DNA from: Mytilisepta virgata
Taxonomy: Eukaryota; Mollusca; Bivalvia; Mytilida; Mytilidae
Assembly (NCBI GenBank): GCA_028015205.1
Contig: CM051510.1
Coordinates: forward strand, 30,442,580 to 30,506,579
Length of the DNA stretch: 64,000 nucleotides
Reading direction: 5' to 3'
The translations under genes were made by a program, and so were the position numbers. Each line of letters starts with the position of its first letter. Positions within the stretch are counted from its first letter, which is position 1. Shown one piece after another: positions 33,165 to 44,330 of the stretch. The notes beneath the pieces were generated by a model that did no database searches, had not been told where the DNA came from, and saw only the letters and a program-made list of their open reading frames with translations.

Positions 33165-33840
33165 TTACTAGAGGCTCCCAGGAGCCTGTATCACCCACCT
33201 GGACTATGCTCGTCTTGAATGACAGCCTGTACCACTGATGTCAAGTTATAATTGACTCACTGGTTTCAAACAAGAAGATCTTTCAGTGAACTTTTCTATT
33301 AGGTCCTATGTTTAACTAAGTACCACTCTGGCAGCCATCTTCAATCGGATATAATTCTGAAAGAGGACCAACTAATGACCATTGCTGCTAACTTTTGTTC
33401 CAATTAGCCAAGTGGTTTCAAACAAGATTTCTAACTAAATTGCTCATAGGGTCCTATGTTCATCTATGTTCGGCTCTGGCAGCCATCTTTGAGGATTGGG
33501 CGGGTCATCGGATATACATCTAAAAGAGGACAACCTGAGGACGATTACTGCCACGTTTTGTTCCAACTAACCAATTGATTTCAGACAAGAAGATCTTTTA
33601 GTAAATTTCCCATATGGTCCTATGTTAAACTATGTTCGGCTGTGGTGGCCATCTTGGATGACGGACCGAGTCATCGGATATAATTCTGAAAGAGGACCAC
33701 CTAAGGACCATTGCTTCCAAGGTTTGTTCTAATTGGCCCAGTGGCTTCAGAAGTGAAATTCTTTAAAGGAAATATTACGACGACGGACGTCAAGTCATTA
33801 CCATTGCTCATCTGGCCCTCTTTGCCAGGTAAGCTAAAAA
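33165..33840 (+). mobile_element. Interspersed 'CTAGAGGCTC' family, copy c, with 166-bp units
   Basis: From CTAGAGGCTCCCAGGAGCCT at 33169 to GCCAGGTAAGCTAAAAA at about 33838, with GACGACGGACGTCAAG before the end. Three core units carry GCCATCTT at 33333, 33482 and 33648: spacings 149 (a 17-bp deletion) and 166. The unit (GGGTCCTATGTT..ACTA, then CATCGGATATAATTCTGAAA) is homologous to the array at 46985. Confidence 0.75.
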
Positions 33841-34140
33841 GATATGTATACTTATTAAAGAAAAATGAAATTTGAACGTCTTAATTTCAAATTTCATTTT
33901 TCAATTTTCAAATAAAATTTTAATTATGAACAATGAAAAAGCACGTTGTAAATTTAATTTTTCAATTTTCAAATCAAATTACATTTTTCAATTTTTAAAA
34001 TAAAATTGAAAAATTAAAAATGGAAAAGCAAGTTGCAAATTTCATTTTTCAATTTTCAAATTAAAAATTTAAAAATGAAAAATGAAAAAGGCAAGTGGTA
34101 AATTTCATTTTTCAATTTTAAGATAAAAATTGAAAAAATG

Positions 34141-34444
34141 ATTGACCGCTTTATACACGGACGATATAAGGCGTCATATATATTACGTTAGTAATTTTGG
34201 AGAAAGCACAACATTTCTATTATTAATCATATTTTTTAATTCATCTTGATCAGTGCTTTCAGTAGTATGTCAGCATATTTTCGTACCTTTTACAGTTTTT
34301 GAGATATACGCGGTTAAAAGGGCCAAAACAGCAAAGTCACTGGAATTCTAAATTTGTTTTGTTTTTCATCTGGTTTTTGTGGTATGTCCAATATTTCTGT
34401 GTAATGTATATTATATTATCCAACACTTTATTGTGTAAGTATAA
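34141..34444. other. Right flank of inverted arrays
   Basis: Contains TTTAATTCATCTTGATCAGTG and GAGATATACGCGGTTAAAAG, direct copies of phrases at 31219 and 30870. Confidence 0.5.
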
Positions 34445-35145
34445 TATTAGCAGTGATGGGTACGATCTACCATCAAACCGAAATATGCGCCCTTTATAGA
34501 CTATAGCAATCAATCAGTATTTGTTCTGTTAAATGGCAGTCATGCAATTCTCCTTACAAATACATGTCTATTTCATACAAATGTTAACAAAATGGATATA
34601 TGATTAACTTACATGAGAACCTTACAAGACTTACTAGCACATATCCCAAAAGTAATCGAATACATGTATTGCTTTTGTTTCTATCTATTCCCTTCAAAAA
34701 CTAGTTAGGGGCCTCGGTGGCCGAGTGGTCTAGGTAGTTCATCATGACTACTAATGATCACTACCCTGTCAACGCTGGGGTTGTGAGTTCGAATCTCACC
34801 TGTGGCGGGTGTGTTCGATTCCAATCTTAATTGACAAGGATTGCCAATTTTCCTACCGAAGGTCGGTGGTTCTCTCCGGGTAGTCCGGCTTCCTCCACCA
34901 ATAAAAACTGACCGCCGCGAAATGGTCAAAATGTGCTAAAAACGGCGTTAAACCCCAACTAAACAAACAAAAAACAATAAAAAAATAGTTCAAATATGAA
35001 ATATTAAAATTTTCCTAGTCAGTTAGGATTTACGTAAGAAAGATTTGATCAAAAGACTTTTTTTCAAATTTCATCAGTTTTCTAACAGAACAAAACTTTC
35101 TTTACTGATAGAACAATGTCATCACAATACGACGTTGTCTATATT
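34445..35145 (+). repeat. Segmental duplication, SINE-containing copy
   Basis: ATTAGCAGTGATGGGTACGA through ATGTCATCACAATAC matches 36567-36930 along its length apart from the SINE. Divergence is roughly 15-20%. The two copies are about 2.1 kb apart. Confidence 0.85.
34708..34987 (+). mobile_element. tRNA-derived SINE with conserved central core
   Basis: tRNA-like head with A-box GGTGGCCGAGTGG and B-box TGTGAGTTCGAATCTCACC. A core region GGTTCTCTCCGGGTAGTCCG followed by CTTCCTCCACCAATAAAAAC is shared by widespread mollusc SINEs (MetaSINE-type core), and an A-rich tail with AACAAACAAAAAA follows. It is transcribed by RNA polymerase III when active and mobilised by a LINE. It is absent from the paralogous site at about 36805, where TTTCTATCTTTTCAATTTAA runs uninterrupted, so insertion followed the duplication. 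Confidence 0.82.
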
Positions 35146-35840
35146 TCGACTCTATCTGTTAAATTCACACAAATTGGCATTAAAGAAACATTGATAGAGT
35201 ACATGTGTGAATCCCTAAAAATACTACATATTCCATGGAACTAGTTTTGATTAGTTCTTAGAGAATTGTATATGTAATGGTGTGACAATTTATATGTGAT
35301 ACAGGTGGACCCAGCCCCTTAAATTGTTACTGCGATTAAAAACATACTAGTATCACTCAGGATTATCTCTCTCTTAACAATTGATAATGTAAAATATTTT
35401 CATTATTATCTTTTATTTAAAAAATCCCAAGAATGTGATTTGCTGTAATATTATTTCCTTGCTGTGTTTGTTTAATTTTATTAAATGAAATACCACACTC
35501 TTATTATATCTGTAAAATCCACTCTGGACTAAATCTTAATCTATTTCATAGTCGACTTCGCAATCGATTTTTTAACCATAATCAAATGTATGTAAATGGG
35601 GTACTCATACACATCAAACGGAAAATATTTCATTGAATCACATTCCAAAAATTTAGAAATTTCCCTGAATATTGTAAAGAATTGACAAAAACAATCGTTA
35701 TGCATTGGAGAGATAAGTTGTCATGGTACTGGTCACTTTTGTATCTACCTATCAAGTTTTCGTCATATAGAAGAAATAGGAATATTGATAAAAATCATAA
35801 GATGTTCCAACAAAGCAGATACATTGTATGATACAAATGC
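35146..35840. other. No gene seen
   Basis: AT-rich, unremarkable. Confidence 0.4.
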
Positions 35841-36168
35841 TTACATTTTTTGTTCTTGGAAAATTTCATCTTTTTCCACGTCGGAATTTGCATTCTCTAT
35901 ATCTGTCCCTACGTCTGCTTGTTTTTGGTTCACTTTTTCAGCAGAATCAGATTCTACACTTTCATTTAATGAAGGATCTGTCATATTTATTTCATCTGCA
36001 CTAGATTTGTGTAATGAAATATCTTTTTCTCTACCTTCATTTTCATCATCTGAGGTAAAGGTGACCGACTTTGTTGATTTCGCTTCCGTATCTTGAGTTA
36101 TACCAGAAATCGGTTCTTTCTCTTCTCCTAAATTCATTTTGTCAATAAATACAAGCATCCGTTTATAT
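35841..36168 (-). CDS. Terminal exon of an unidentified host gene, acidic tail
   Basis: Acceptor TTTTAACTGATTTCAG precedes 36168; the frame is open for about 108 codons to a stop at 35841. The product runs RMLVFIDKMNLGEEKEPISG, then Ser/Asp/Glu-rich (TFTSDDENEGREKD, ESVESDSAEKVNQKQADVG) to KDEIFQEQKM. No hydrophobic segment. Low-complexity acidic tails are common in regulatory proteins, so no function can be named. Sense codon use is less AT-biased than in neighbouring DNA, supporting a real exon. It lies between the two halves of a segmental duplication and is not itself duplicated. Confidence 0.5.
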
Positions 36169-36299
36169 CTGAAATCAGTTAAAAGTGAAATCTAAGATCT
36201 GTCAATCTGTGTTGGTTCATACAATCCCTCCGAAAATGGACTGTTGAAATCAGTTCTAATCTCTCAATTATTCTGTCAACGAAGACTGTCCAAGAACAT

Positions 36300-36566
36300 T
36301 TCTACAACGGATTCTAGGGTAGATAGAGCCAACCCTGTTGTAAATGGTTCTAAGGTAGATCTGCTATAAATGGTTCTGGTTAGAAATATTATATATGGTT
36401 ATAGGCTGGAACTGTCATAAATGGTTCTAGGGTAGAACCGTTCAGAATGGTTCTAGGGTAGAACTGTCATAAATGGTTCTACAGGAGAACCGTCCAGAAT
36501 GGCTCTTAGTTAATAACTGCCATAAATGGTTCAAGGATAGACCAGTCAAGAAAGATTCTAGTATTC
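36300..36566. repeat. Minisatellite, about 26-bp unit
   Basis: Variable copies of AATGGTTCTAGGGTAGAAC, alternating TGTCATA and CGTTCAG endings. An isolated relative (GTAGAACTGTCATAAATGG) sits at about 40911. Confidence 0.8.
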
Positions 36567-36930
36567 ATTAGCAGTGATGGGTACGATCTGCCATGACAAA
36601 GAAATACCCTTTAAATACTGTGGCAGTTAATCATGATCTGTATTTGTTAAATGGCAGTCACGAAATTCTCTTTCCAAAAAACATGATTATTTCATGAAAA
36701 TGTTAACATTTGGATATATAATTAACACACATGAGAACCTCCCAAGAATTACTAGCACATATCCCAAAAAGGAAGGAAATAGTGCTTTTGTTTCTATCTT
36801 TTCAATTTAAAAAAAAATTAAATATGAAATATTAAAATTTTCCTGGTAAGTTAGGATTTAGATTTCTTGCAGTAAAAAAACGTTATTTACTGATCGCAAA
36901 ATGTCATCACAATACCACATTGTACGTCTC
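36567..36930 (+). repeat. Segmental duplication, SINE-free copy
   Basis: Partner of 34445-35145 (GATGGGTACGATCTGCCAT ... ATGTCATCACAATACCACAT). It represents the pre-insertion site of the SINE. Confidence 0.85.
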
Positions 36931-36939
36931 CATCAGTTT

Positions 36940-37560
36940 TGTGCTCTTTAACGTTATTTTTTCCCCGAGTTGTCAGTTGGCTTACTTTTCAGACCGAAAA
37001 CTGTCAAATTGCTAATTTTGCCTTGGTCTGGAACTACTCATTCATTTTTTGTTTCAGTGGGTTTGTTTGTTATTTAATATTGTTTAATATTGTTCTTTCT
37101 TATGTGTAAGTTTCGAATTTTAAAATTCGTTTAAGGGGTCCAATTTTCGGACAGAAATTGGTCAAATTGCAAATTTGGCCTTGTCTCCGGAAGAACTCAT
37201 TCATTTTTTGTTTCAGAAAAATTGTTTTTATATACATTGTAGTATTGTTCCTTATTATGTGTAGATCTGCAATAAGGTTTTGAATTTTGAAATTCGTTTA
37301 AGTTGTCTAATTTTCGGACTGAAAAATGGTCAAATTGCTAATTTGGCCTTGTCTCTGGAACTACTCATTCATATTTTGTTTCAGTGGTTTTGTTTGTTTA
37401 TACTATTGTTCTTCACTATGTCAATGTATGTGTACACGTGCATTAAGGTTTTCAGTTTTGAAATTTGATTCAGGATTCCAATTTTCGGACTGAAAATGGT
37501 CAAACTGCTATTTTGGCCTTGTATCCAGAACTCCTCATTCATTTTTGTCGAGCCTGCGAC
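36940..37560. repeat. Tandem repeat, four units of about 165 bp
   Basis: TCAAATTGC..ATTTGGCC recurs near 37000, 37157, 37326 and 37497, each followed by CT..GGAACTACTCATTCAT, TTTTGTTTCAG, GTATTGTTCTT and AAATTCGTTTAAG. Unit spacing is 157-171 bp. No relation to the 166-bp family by sequence. Confidence 0.75.
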
Positions 37561-38279
37561 TTTTGTCGCGGAAGCGAGATATAGCGATTCTACATTCCGG
37601 CGTCGGCGTCAACATTTACATTCACTCTGTGGTTAAAGTTTTTAAACATTAATTACTTTCTTAAACTTTCCTGGATTTTTACCAGACTTGAACAGAAGCT
37701 TGTTCATGATCAAAAAATAGTATCCAGAGCAAAATTTTGTAATAATTTTTTCCCCATTTTTCAATATGTTACTTATAGATAAACTTCGATTTTTTGGAGC
37801 GGAGTTAAAGTTTAAATACATTCTAAGCTGCACGTTTTTAAAATATTTAGAAATTTATCAAACATATATATGCAATTATGTATATTATTCTAAAAATCTT
37901 CATAATTTTTTTGACAAATGTCATTAATTAATTTATATCTTCACAGTACAACTTTTACATAAGTGATTGTTATCAATAAGGTTTATTTCCCGTACGACTA
38001 ATGGGCTGAAACATCTTTTTAAATGAGGGGTTAAAAAATAAAATGACAATAACGGCCTACCTAATCCTATATTTTTTTTGGATGGTGTAACCTTAAATAG
38101 ACAAACATGTTTTATGGCCTAAGATCAAGTGTCAATATATTCTCTTTTTACTATTTTGTAAATCAAGTAGACATTGTAAATTTGTTATCACTAATACAGG
38201 AAAAAAATACTATACATATTGTTATTTTAAAGGATATCTATAGAATTATAATATTTCTATAATTCTTTATTTCAGAAAT
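37561..38279. repeat. Dispersed repeat start, then no gene
   Basis: 37555-37640 (GTCGAGCCTGCGACTTTTGT, GGCGTCGGCGTCAACATT) is the beginning of a common mussel repeat. The rest to 38279 is AT-rich without features. Confidence 0.45.
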
Positions 38280-40140
38280 ATAATGAAGCTGAATCATTAT
38301 TATTTAATTGGCAACAAAGGAGTACATTTATATAACGGAAATATTAGTTATGAATGTACAAACTGTAAAAGAGAATACAAATAAGAAAAAAAACATTGCT
38401 CAGACATAAATGTCCACATTGCATTACTTGCAACAAATCTTTCTCATTATTCCAGAATTTTAATAGCCAGAAATGCAATTGAACATCATATACATGTAAT
38501 GATTGTCAAAAGAAAGTTAAAGACATAGAGCATCAGAATCAACATAAGTGTATTGGATCAGTTGGAGTACATGTATACATTGGGGATGAAATAATCCTTA
38601 TATTGGCTATATGGCACCAAATTAGATTCATTATACTATTGACAATACAAATCTACCACCACATCCACCTGCAACTCATTCAATAAACAAACATCATATC
38701 CGTATAATTAACCATTGGCTCGCTTCTGTGTATGAACCTGTAGCATCTCAAATATATATCTATGACTCTCATACAATGCCTTCACCTTTACATGCACTTA
38801 CACCACAGGTTCAATTATTTTATTGCAATAGTAAAAATGACAGTTTGTGTCAGTCACACAACCAGGAACTGATCCAGCATGTAGTGCATTTGCGGTGGTT
38901 TTTGCATTTTCATATACATTAGGAGTTTTTCCACAAACACAACAGTTTATGAAGCCATATATGAGAGAGCATTTAAGACATTGTATTAGAAACTCAGTAT
39001 TGGAGCTTTTCCCCGCAACACAAATTCAAGGTCCAAGTATATTAAGCAATATAAAAATGAACTCTCCAAAAAAAAAACTAGACGACAAGATCCTTTTTTC
39101 CGACAAAGTGAATGCAATCAGAGGAAAGGTAAACGACAGCCTAAATTGCAGCCGAAAAGAACCAAAAGACAAAGCCCTAATTTCAAGCAGAAGGAAAGGA
39201 ATCAGAAAACAACCAGAACACAACGCCCTAATTTCAAGCAGAAGAAAACAAGGAGACAATGCCCTGGTTTCAAGCAGAAGGAGCTGAATCAGAAAACAAC
39301 CAGAAGACAAAGCCCTTGTTCCAAGCAGAAAGAATTGAATCAAAAAAACAATTAGAAGACAAAGCCCTGGTTTCAAGCAGAAAGAATTGAATCAGAAAAG
39401 AACCAGAAGACAATGCTCTGATTTCAAGCAGAAAAAAATAATAAATCACAAAAGAACAAGACGAAAAGGTCCTATTTTCCGACAAAGTGAATGCAATCAG
39501 AGGTAAACGAAAGCCTGACTTGCAGCAGAAAAGAACTTTCACTTTTAGACAGAATGAAGGAAACAGAAGAGAAGAAGATCTAGCCAAAATACCATTCCTC
39601 TGAAATTATCAGAGACAGAATTTATCAGCAGAAAAGAAAACAAGATTGGGCAGCTGAAACAATAGATGAAGCATTCAATTTATCTCATCAGCACGGATGT
39701 ATCAATGTATGTTGATTATGACAACGTTGGTTTAAAGAATCTGTGGTTTCTGCATCTAAGTATAAAGATGAAGTTGGAGATGTCACACTTGTGCGAATGC
39801 TTTGAAAAAAAGGTAAAATATCATGATTATCCACTAAAAATATCATGTGTTTTCCAACAATCCACCTGCATTGAATTTGAATAAACTAGAGGAGAGATTG
39901 GTTTCTCCAATCAATGTCTTTCTGGAACTGCGTGAATTACCAAGGGGCTGTCAATATATGATTAACGGCAATGTCGTAAATGTCCCTTCTGACAACATTT
40001 GTACGGTTAGATCCTTGCAGTTTGTGTCTTATATCTCAAAAACTAAAGCATTTAGAGCAACACTGACATGGGTTAATATGTTCATCAAATTTTATCTACC
40101 TGCCATGAAATTTTCAGAGGAATTGGTCAACCCTTTGTAG
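38280..40140 (+). pseudogene. Helitron-like N-terminal region with Cys-rich, ULP1-like protease and repeat domains
   Basis: Decayed long ORF spread over several frames. In order: Cys/His words (YECTNCKREYK, CPHCITCNKSFS, TCNDCQKKV, QNQHKC) at 38340-38560; a ULP1/C48-type cysteine protease remnant with INHWLASVYEP (His 38713-38715), YIYDS (Asp 38764-38766) and, one frame over, GTDPACSAFAVVFAFS (Cys 38880-38882) to LELFPATQ; a Lys/Arg/Gln repeat region (39075-39440); then WFKESVVSASKYKDEVGDVT, NLNKLEERLVSPINVF and LRELPRGCQYMINGNVVNVP. The last block is the conserved opening of Helitron Rep-helicase proteins (DUF6570-like). Rep and helicase motifs are absent: the copy ends about 40140. At least five frameshifts or stops. 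Confidence 0.68.
39150..39440 (+). repeat. Coding minisatellite, 51-bp (17-codon) unit
   Basis: Five to six copies of AGAAGACAAAGCCCTGGTTT, CAAGCAGAAAGAATTGAATC, AGAAAACAACC, encoding RRQSPxFKQKELNQKTT. One unit is shortened by 18 bp. Such 'RQ.P.FKQKE' repeats also precede the conserved block of other Helitron proteins, so the array belongs to the ORF. Confidence 0.75.
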
Positions 40141-40289
40141 AATTATTGCCCCTGAATTGTTAATTTTAAGGACATTTTGCAGTTTTAGGTTATTATATTG
40201 AATATTATCATACATAAAGACAAACTGTAACGTGCAAAAATGTTCAACAAACTAAGATCTGCAAAATAAATCAACATGATTTGGCGTAA
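40141..40289. other. Spacer
   Basis: AT-rich, no feature. Confidence 0.4.
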
Positions 40290-40872
40290 ATTTTCTTTTA
40301 CTCTTCTCCTCTGAAACCACTGAGCCAATTGGGTCCAAATTTTGATGGAATGGTCATTGGGTGGCCCTCGTCCAAACTTATGTCCGGCATCCTCGACTTC
40401 CGACGGATATGGCTAAAAATAGAGTAAAAGGGGAATGATCTTTAAAATGTATGAAACCGCATGGTTAATTGGTACCAGATTTTGCAGCAATTGTCCTGAG
40501 AGGGTCCTCTTTTAGATTTTGTCTGATGACCCAGCCTGTCTACCAAGATGGCCCCAGAGCTGAATAAAGTTTAACATCGGACCCTATGGGAAAATTTATT
40601 GAAAAATCTTATTGTCTGAAACCAATGGGCCAATTGAAACTAAACTTGGTAGCAATGGTCCTTAGATTGCCCTCTTTCATAATTGTGTCTGATGACATGG
40701 ACTGTCAACCGAGATAACTGCCACAGTCGAACTTAATTTAATACAGGACCCTATGGGAAAACTAGCCAAATGGACTGTTACACTTAGATTTTTAGTCATG
40801 CTTACACGTTAAATGATGGACAAGTTAAATTCATGTGAGCGATACAGGCTCTTATGAGTCTCTGGTTTAATA
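40290..40872 (-). mobile_element. Interspersed 'CTAGAGGCTC' family, copy d
   Basis: Inverted copy: GAGCGATACAGGCTCTTATG ends it on the right. Inside, CTGAAACC recurs at about 40311, 40451 and 40616, and GACCCTATGGG at 40580 and 40747, a period of 165-167 bp with one shorter unit. The usual GCCAGGTGAGCT end is missing on the left, so it is truncated. Confidence 0.65.
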
Positions 40873-41074
40873 TATAACAACTCTCGCAATTTAATATTTT
40901 TTTTTTTGGAGTAGAACTGTCATAAATGGTTCAATGGTATAACAACCTAAAGGTAAAGCCAGAATTATCTACGGACAGAACTATGCATTTAAGTACATAC
41001 CTCTCGAATTAGAGGATACAAAAAAGACATTTTAGCCAACAAAATCGACAATCTTTATATCGTTTTTTCACGTT
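40873..41074. other. Spacer with stray minisatellite unit
   Basis: Contains GGAGTAGAACTGTCATAAATGG, as in the array at 36300. Otherwise AT-rich. Confidence 0.45.
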
Positions 41075-41530
41075 TTGTTAATATCTTTGTTAACAGTTCC
41101 GGTCATCTGACATAATTCTGAAAGAGGACCACCTAAGCACCATTTCTGTCATGTTTGGTTCCAACTGGCAAAGTAGTTTCAGACAAGAAGAGTTTTAATA
41201 AATTTTTCCTTAGGGTCCTATGTGAAACTACGTTCGGCCATCTTTTTTGACAGTCTGGCTCATCTGACACAATTCTGAATAAAGATCACCTAAGGACCAT
41301 TTCTGCCGAGTTTGGTTCCACAGAAGATTTTTAAAATTCACCCCTCCCTTTTTCTATTTTTAATGATAGCAGCCATGTTGGTTGGAAGTCGTGGATGCCA
41401 GACACAATTTTGGAAGGGGGCCACCCAAAGACCATTCCATCAAAGTTTTGTTCCAATTTCCGAGTGGTTTTACACGAGAAGATTGACGAAGGATGCAAAG
41501 TTATGGCAATACCTCACATGGACCGATTAG
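41075..41530 (+). mobile_element. Interspersed family fragment, copy e
   Basis: Two and a half diverged core units (CATAATTCTGAAAGAGGACC, GGGTCCTATG, GTTCGGCCATCTT) without either terminal hairpin. The open frame 41312-41530 is part of it. Confidence 0.55.
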
Positions 41531-43659
41531 TCTGACAATTTCTTTCGACTTTCGATTTACCACTTTCGTGTAATATTGGAGTTTTCTGTTATAACTTTCA
41601 TCATTAAGGAAAATCAGAAACCGCTTATACCGCGGAACGGCGCTAATTGACAATAATTGTGCATTTCTCCCGATTGCCATTTGCAAAAACATACCCTGTT
41701 CACGACAGTTACTAAATGTATGGCCATACGACAGCAAACAATAAAAATATATGCTAGCTATCCTCAACTAAATGCGACAATTTATTTTTAAAAAAATACT
41801 AGACTAAATGAATAAATGTGTACTAGAGATTACTTGAATATAGAGAAAGAAAATTTTTATTGACTATTTACATCTGTATTTTAAGCATAAGGATACAGGA
41901 GATACATGGGCTTATGCATTTAAGAAACTAGCTATCTAATGTCGGAATCTACACACCCCCTGGTCTTAACTCCTCCTCCGCCTTTTCCACGAGAGTTTAA
42001 GGTCAAATATCACAATTGAAATGATTATTTCTGCAAAAGAATATCATGAATCCGGGATTTGAAAGATTTCGCTCAGTTATTAATCACAACTTAGCAAAAA
42101 ACTGTCGAAAAGGTAGACCGAAAGTTTGAATTATTAAAAAATCCTTTATACGGATTAGAGCTACCCAAAATCGACATGCAGAAATATTAAAAGCTGAAAA
42201 GGGACACCACCATGAGAAAGAACGACTGGTAACGTTTCATTCATGTTCTGTTGTATAGGATAATATTCATACACAGGCTTTATATGTATCTTGTCACTCA
42301 ATTAATGGAACTTGGATGAAAGAGATCTGATCAAAATTCATCAATAGTGAAACTGAGGGAAAGACCTTTTCTTTTGTTTTTCACGAGTAACCCTTGCAAA
42401 AATTCATATGCATGAAAAGATTTCAAAACGATCGACTGGGTGCCAATGCAATGTTATACGCCAGGTGATTCAGTCTGACGTTATCTGATAATTTCACGTG
42501 ATTTTATTCTACGAATGTAAAACACTCTTTTACTTACAGTTGTTCAAACTCCTCGTTTAGAAAATCTATAAAAAAAAAGTAAGATGTATATACATGTAAC
42601 AAAACTTAAACAGTACATTCTGTTTTAAAATTGATATTGTGTTAATTTAAATTATTCGGAATAAAGTTTTCACGAATACAAAGGTTTGATCCACAAGTGT
42701 GAAATAGCTGGTGATATTATCTTCCAAGCCATAATGCGCGCGATCGGTAGAAAGTTCGAGTTCCCGCTTTTTTCTGATTGCGAAAAAGCTGTTTATTAAA
42801 TATGACCACTAGCTGCCTGACATTGACAGCACTTTAATCAGTAGCTTTAAGTGTGTAGCTAAATTGACTACCTGTCTAGTAGTGCAAAATTTTAAACTTA
42901 ATCCTCGATAGGTGTTAATTTCAAATTGAAATGTGTCACATGGCTCGGAATTTGATATTATGGTCTAGCTTTTCGTCAGTTTATAAGGATTTATTGTTTG
43001 CTCTGTCCGTCAGCTAAATGTCAGTGAAACTGACCATATCCACACGTCATTTTTATCTGAAGAATTACAATTAGGTCAAGAATGATTATTCAACATGTTC
43101 AACATTAGGCAAAATATGTGTAATATATAAAACATATTGCCGTAATATCATTCTATAGTATATAATTGCTTTCATATTACTTGAGGGTAGAATTTTTTGT
43201 TTTTAAATGAAAGCTTGTGACCTAAAATCCTCTTTCAGTTTTCACTTTATGCTTTTTTTATTTTCATACGGTATTGTAATGGCACTGCACTGCATGCAGA
43301 TGTGAAGGTAGGTCTTAGAAGTTTGATTTTTCGAAACTGGGGTCCACTAGGATGGATTTTTTAATTCCAAATTTAAGCTTGTGGACTAAATTCCTCTTTT
43401 ATTTTACATGGTATTTCTATACAGTATTGTCATACACTATACGTAAATACACAGTAAGGTTTTATAGGGCTGATATTGATAGCTATTGATTGTCGTTTTC
43501 AGCTGTCTCCATCCAATTATTAAAATTTTGTCCTGCATATATTTATGTATATAAAAACCAATATCAAATTATCTTTAGAAAGACAAATCTATCAGGTATT
43601 AGGTAAAGATAAGACTTGTTTGTTAAAAAAACATTGATTCTAAAGAAAACTTTTCTGAG
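41531..43659. other. Intergenic; small antisense Penelope piece
   Basis: No gene recognised. About 42360-42420 (TTTTTCACGAGTAACCCTTG, then ATTCATATGCATGAAAAG) is a fragment of the Penelope thumb on the minus strand (LLRENKKK region). A tRNA B-box-like AGTTCGAGTTCCCGC lies at about 42747 without an A-box I can trust. Confidence 0.45.
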
Positions 43660-44330
43660 ACAGATCTGTTAATGTACTGGAAATTCTCATCGACAACATT
43701 TTGATTGAGTTTGGAGGACAAATATTATTTCAGCAGTCGATCACTATTCCAATAGGGACAAACTGTGTGCAAGTTTTAGTGGATCTGTTCTTGATTTTAT
43801 ATAAGGCTACAGGAGCTACCACAGAGAAAAGAATTCCCGCTAAATAGATGATGTTCTGTTTCTTAATAATCATAACGTTAATTAACGTTAAAATTATACA
43901 GACAACAGACAAACTCAATTTTGCTTCATATCCAGGTACATAGATAATAATGGGCGATCCAAATCAAAACCTATGCCAAACGTAATGATTATAGGACTCC
44001 AGCCTACGCGTACATTTCAAAACTGTTTCGTTACTGTCATGCAAGTAATCAATCGGACAAATTTTTCGAGATTGCTTTCATATAAACGTTTATGATAATC
44101 TTATGTTCAGTCTTTATTAATTTCATCCCTCCAAATATCTGACGGTCTTTATCACGAGTTGCTTGGCCGGCACGAAGTATCTTTCTTACATGAGACTAAT
44201 ATATTCAGCTAGATTTCACAGCCTTCTGGATTGTACTCACTGGAAGTGTGACGGGATATATTTACCTTTCCGGAGTACCTGATGTTACTACTGTTTCTTA
44301 GTGAGAGTCCAAATTGATAGTTCTTTAGTT
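43660..44330 (+). pseudogene. Diverged Penelope-like reverse transcriptase fragment
   Basis: Reads EILIDNILIEFGGQI, then TIPIGTNCVQVLVDLF (motif B), an RIPAK*MMF stretch where motif C would be (the YIDD aspartates are not intact), and a thumb remnant RTPAYAYISKLFRYCHASNQ. Tail wording (CTTTCCGGAGTACCTGATG) follows at about 44265. It is more diverged than copies 1-3, so an older insertion or a different subfamily. Confidence 0.68.

Larger units (their letters stand above)
31480..34140. repeat. Inverted AT-rich arrays enclosing two other repeats
   Basis: Left arrays (31480-31650, 32605-32720) and right array (33860-34140) are built of the same 60-75 bp AT-rich unit (TTGAAAAATGAAATTTGCAA, CTTGCTTTTTCATTTTT) in opposite orientation; AATTAAGACGTTTAAATTTC at 32678 faces GAAATTTGAACGTCTTAATTT at 33865. 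The arms enclose the element at 31655-32607 and the interspersed element at 33165-33840. ORFs here are by-products. Confidence 0.65.

Noticed and set aside
39026..39587. Leucine/serine-rich minus-strand frames of 105-116 codons
   Set aside because: Antisense of the lysine/glutamine-rich repeat region of the Helitron-like frame.
42720..42775. tRNA-like element (AGTTCGAGTTCCCGC)
   Set aside because: Only a B-box-like word; no acceptable A-box or stem at the right distance.
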